From NCBI GenBank assembly GCA_021831125.1, contig JAKBNI010000007.1, forward strand, positions 1-46,190: a stretch of DNA of 46,190 nt. The letters are read 5' to 3'. Position numbers and translations under genes: made by a program. Below, piece after piece: positions 44,140 through 46,190 of the stretch. The DNA is from Actinomycetes bacterium (GTDB taxonomy: Bacteria > Actinomycetota > Acidimicrobiia > Acidimicrobiales > RAAP-2). The notes under the pieces are model-generated. The model was given only the letters and a program-made list of their open reading frames with translations, searched no databases and was not told the origin of the DNA. Position 1 is the stretch's first letter; each line of letters opens with the position of its first letter.

Positions 44140-45318
44140 ATGACCGAGGGGCCGCTCGAAGGACTTCACGTCCTGGACCTCTCGCGAGTGCTCGCCGGCC
44201 CCTACGCCACGATGATCCTGGGCGACCTGGGCGCCGAGGTCATCAAGGTCGAGCACCCCGTCGCCGGCGACGACACCCGCTCGTGGGGCCCGCCCTTCAT
44301 GACGACCGCGACCGGCCGCGAGAGCACGTACTTCCTCTCGGCGAACCGCAACAAGCGCAGCCTCACCCTCGACCTGAAGGACCCCGCGGAGCGGCCCTTC
44401 GTGGAGGACCTGGTGCGATGGGCCGACGTGGTGGTGGAGAACTTCCGCCCCGGGGTGATGGACCGGCTCGACCTCTCCGACGCGCGCCTCGAGGAGCTCA
44501 ACCCCTCGTTGGTGCGCTTCTCGATCAGCGGCTTCGGCGAGGATGGCCCCGACGCCGAGCGCGTTGGCTACGACCACATCCTCCAGGCCGAGGGCGGACT
44601 GATGTCCTTCACCGGCCCGCGCGAGGGCCCGGCGGTCAAGGTCGGGGTGCCCATCGCCGACCTCACGGCCGGGCTCTACGGGGTCATCGGCGTCCTGGCG
44701 GCGCTCCTCGAGCGCGCCCGCAGCGGCCGGGGACAACGAGTGACGACCTCGCTGCTCGCGGGTCAGATCGCCCTGCACTCCTACCAGGGCACCCGCTACC
44801 TCGTGGCCGGCGAGGTCCCGCGTCCCCTCGGCAACGACCACCCGTCGATCTGCCCCTACGGGGTCGTCGAGGCCGCCGACGGGCCGATGGTGCTCGCCGT
44901 GGGCAACGACGCCATCTGGCGGCGCTTCGCGCCGCTCGTCGGGATCGACCCCGCGGACGAGCGCTTCGCGACCAACGACGCGCGCATCACGCGCTCGGGC
45001 GAGCTCGTCGAGCTCATCGAGGGGGCGCTCGCGGCGCGCCCCGCGGCCGAGTGGATCGCCGCGTGCGACGAGGCGGGGGTGCCCGCCGGGGTCGTGAAGG
45101 CCCTCGACGCGGTCTACGCCACCCCCCAGGTTCGCCAGCAGGGGCTGGTGTGGCGCACCGAGCACTCCACCCTGGGGGATATCGAGCTGCCGGGCAGCCC
45201 GCTGCGCTTCGGCCGCTCCGCGGTGGGGGTGCGCCGGCCGCCGCCGACCCACGGCGAGCACTCGGCCGAGGTCCGCGAGGAGTTCGCCGCGGGCCCGCCG
45301 GTGACGGGGGACCGGTGA
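44140..45318 (+). CDS. CaiB/BaiF family (class III) CoA transferase
   Basis: Moves CoA between carboxylic acids, for example in carnitine, bile-acid, oxalate or 2-methylacyl metabolism. About 392 residues: LEGLHVLDLSRVLAGPYATM, LGAEVIKVEHPVAGDDTRSW, NRNKRSLTLDLKDP, the catalytic Asp in GVPIADLTAGLYGVIGVLAA and the C-terminal GSPLRFGRS. GTG 44131 and 44134 are in frame upstream; ATG 44140 gives the standard N terminus and is 11 nt after AAGGGA. Overlaps the crotonase gene by 4 nt, suggesting a CoA-thioester degradation unit. Confidence 0.9.
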   Translation: MTEGPLEGLHVLDLSRVLAGPYATMILGDLGAEVIKVEHPVAGDDTRSWGPPFMTTATGRESTYFLSANRNKRSLTLDLKDPAERPFVEDLVRWADVVVENFRPGVMDRLDLSDARLEELNPSLVRFSISGFGEDGPDAERVGYDHILQAEGGLMSFTGPREGPAVKVGVPIADLTAGLYGVIGVLAALLERARSGRGQRVTTSLLAGQIALHSYQGTRYLVAGEVPRPLGNDHPSICPYGVVEAADGPMVLAVGNDAIWRRFAPLVGIDPADERFATNDARITRSGELVELIEGALAARPAAEWIAACDEAGVPAGVVKALDAVYATPQVRQQGLVWRTEHSTLGDIELPGSPLRFGRSAVGVRRPPPTHGEHSAEVREEFAAGPPVTGDR

Positions 45319-46190
45319 CCCCCTCGACACGGCTCGGCCGCTCCTGGGGTCGGGCGGTGGCCCGGGTGGGCGACACGGCGCGGCGCGGGGCCCACCGCTG
45401 GGGACCGCGCCGGGTGCGGCCGGCGGCGCCCCCGCCGACGCCCCTCGAGGTGTCGGTCGAGGACGGCGTGGTCGAGCTGCGCCTCGCGGGCGGGGAACGG
45501 CGCAACGTGCTCGGTCGTGCGACCCTCGATCGGATCGAGCGGGTCGTCGCGGACCCGCCGCCGGGCGCGCGGGTGATCGCGATAACCGCCGAGCCGCCCG
45601 ACTTCTGCGCGGGCTACGACCTGCTCGAGGCGGCCCGCACAGACCCCTCGTCGCTCATCGCTAACGAGGCGAACTTCGCGGCGCTGCGCGCGTCGCGGCT
45701 GCCGGTCGTGGTGGCCCTCTCGGGCAACGTCATCGGCGGCGGGCTGGAGCTGGCCCTGCTCGGCGACGTGCGCGTCGCCACCCCGGACACGCGCTTCTCG
45801 ATCCCGGCGTCGCGCATGGGCCTCGTCTACTCCGCGGCCGGGACCCGGCTCGTGGTCGACGCCTTCGGGGCCAGCGTCGCGCGCTCGATGTTCCTGTCGG
45901 GGGCGGTGGTCTCGTGCGAGACGGCGCTCTCGCGCGGGGTGGTCGCGGCGGTCGTGGGCCGTGAGCAGCTGCGGGCCGAGGCGCTCTCCGTGGCGCGCGA
46001 GATCGCGTCGTGGCCCGAGGTGGCGACCTCGGGCAACCGTCGGGTCCTCGACCTGGTGACCGGTCGCGCGACCGGTGACCCGGCCGCCCTGCGCGAGGCG
46101 AGCTTCGCGACGGGCGGGCCGCTCGCCGCGACGATCCAGGGCTTCGTCGAGCGCCGCGCTCGCCGCGCCGCCACGGCCCCCGAGCCGTCG
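45315..46190 (+). CDS. Enoyl-CoA hydratase/isomerase (crotonase) family protein, 3' end outside the window
   Basis: Open from GTG 45315, overlapping the CoA transferase stop by 4 nt, to the window end without a stop: at least 292 residues. An unusual Arg/Pro-rich N-terminal stretch of about 45 residues precedes the crotonase fold. Oxyanion-hole segments are DFCAGYDLLEAA (A-G-x-D-L) and SGNVIGGGLELALLGDVRVA, followed by FSIPASRMGLVYSAAGTRLV. The usual catalytic Glu after the second Gly-rich loop is not obvious (RMGLVYS in place of E-x-x-L-G), so hydratase activity is not assured. Confidence 0.85.
   Translation, partial: MTPSTRLGRSWGRAVARVGDTARRGAHRWGPRRVRPAAPPPTPLEVSVEDGVVELRLAGGERRNVLGRATLDRIERVVADPPPGARVIAITAEPPDFCAGYDLLEAARTDPSSLIANEANFAALRASRLPVVVALSGNVIGGGLELALLGDVRVATPDTRFSIPASRMGLVYSAAGTRLVVDAFGASVARSMFLSGAVVSCETALSRGVVAAVVGREQLRAEALSVAREIASWPEVATSGNRRVLDLVTGRATGDPAALREASFATGGPLAATIQGFVERRARRAATAPEPS

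Overview
The window is about 70% G+C and looks like chromosomal DNA of an actinobacterium outside the well-studied mycobacteria and streptomycetes. An acidimicrobium-like lineage is my best guess, not a proof. Supporting signs are CarD, the HemQ-type coproheme decarboxylase, a GpgS glucosyl-3-phosphoglycerate synthase, a mycothiol-dependent-type DinB enzyme, a groEL under a CIRCE operator with no groES beside it, many GTG starts, stop/start overlaps of 4 nt, and a repeated TANNNT box 5-9 nt before start codons that suggests widespread leaderless mRNAs.

Layout. 1-6043: clpC (5'-truncated by the window edge), radA, then a carD-ispD-ispF-rlmB run. 6044-8131: an A/T-richer patch that begins inside the 3' part of rlmB and carries a surface protein with six InlB-type B repeats and an OmpA-like tail. 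8185-9579: tRNA-Thr, a LytR_C membrane protein and convergent gpgS. 9611-12976: a TTGACA promoter, a SAM-I-clan riboswitch, a threonine-synthase-like PLP enzyme coupled to a ThiS/MoaD-type sulfur carrier ending in Gly-Gly, then CIRCE-groEL and a terminator. 13083-14895: hemQ, a Nudix hydrolase and a GNAT enzyme in a tight run. 14900-16700: a second lower-GC accessory patch with an ASCH protein, hicAB and a higBA module whose antitoxin is frameshifted. 16741-20354: acetyltransferases, methyltransferases and a YbaK deacylase. 20401-22928: cystathionine beta-synthase and a cystathionine gamma-synthase/lyase. 22999-28073: mixed metabolic genes.

28285-32259 holds a four-gene operon with almost no gaps: comA (phosphosulfolactate synthase), a VOC protein, an acyl-CoA/AMP ligase and a membrane acyltransferase. 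32284-37611 carries a ClC channel, a double GNAT, a DUF3048 protein, a hydrolase and an agmatinase-like enzyme; a convergent PLP decarboxylase follows at 37608-38975. 39066-40904 is pheA plus a D-2-hydroxyacid dehydrogenase. 40939-41363 holds an AT-rich palindrome, a 54-residue membrane peptide, a long hairpin and tRNA-Ser. 41364-42027 looks like a decayed gene. Then come typA, and a CoA transferase coupled to a crotonase that runs off the window.

The most interesting units are the riboswitch-controlled enzyme/sulfur-carrier pair, which reads better as sulfur-carrier-dependent homocysteine (methionine) synthesis than as threonine synthesis, and the comA operon, which combines carbon-sulfonate chemistry with acyl activation and membrane acyl transfer and so could make an acylated sulfonate.
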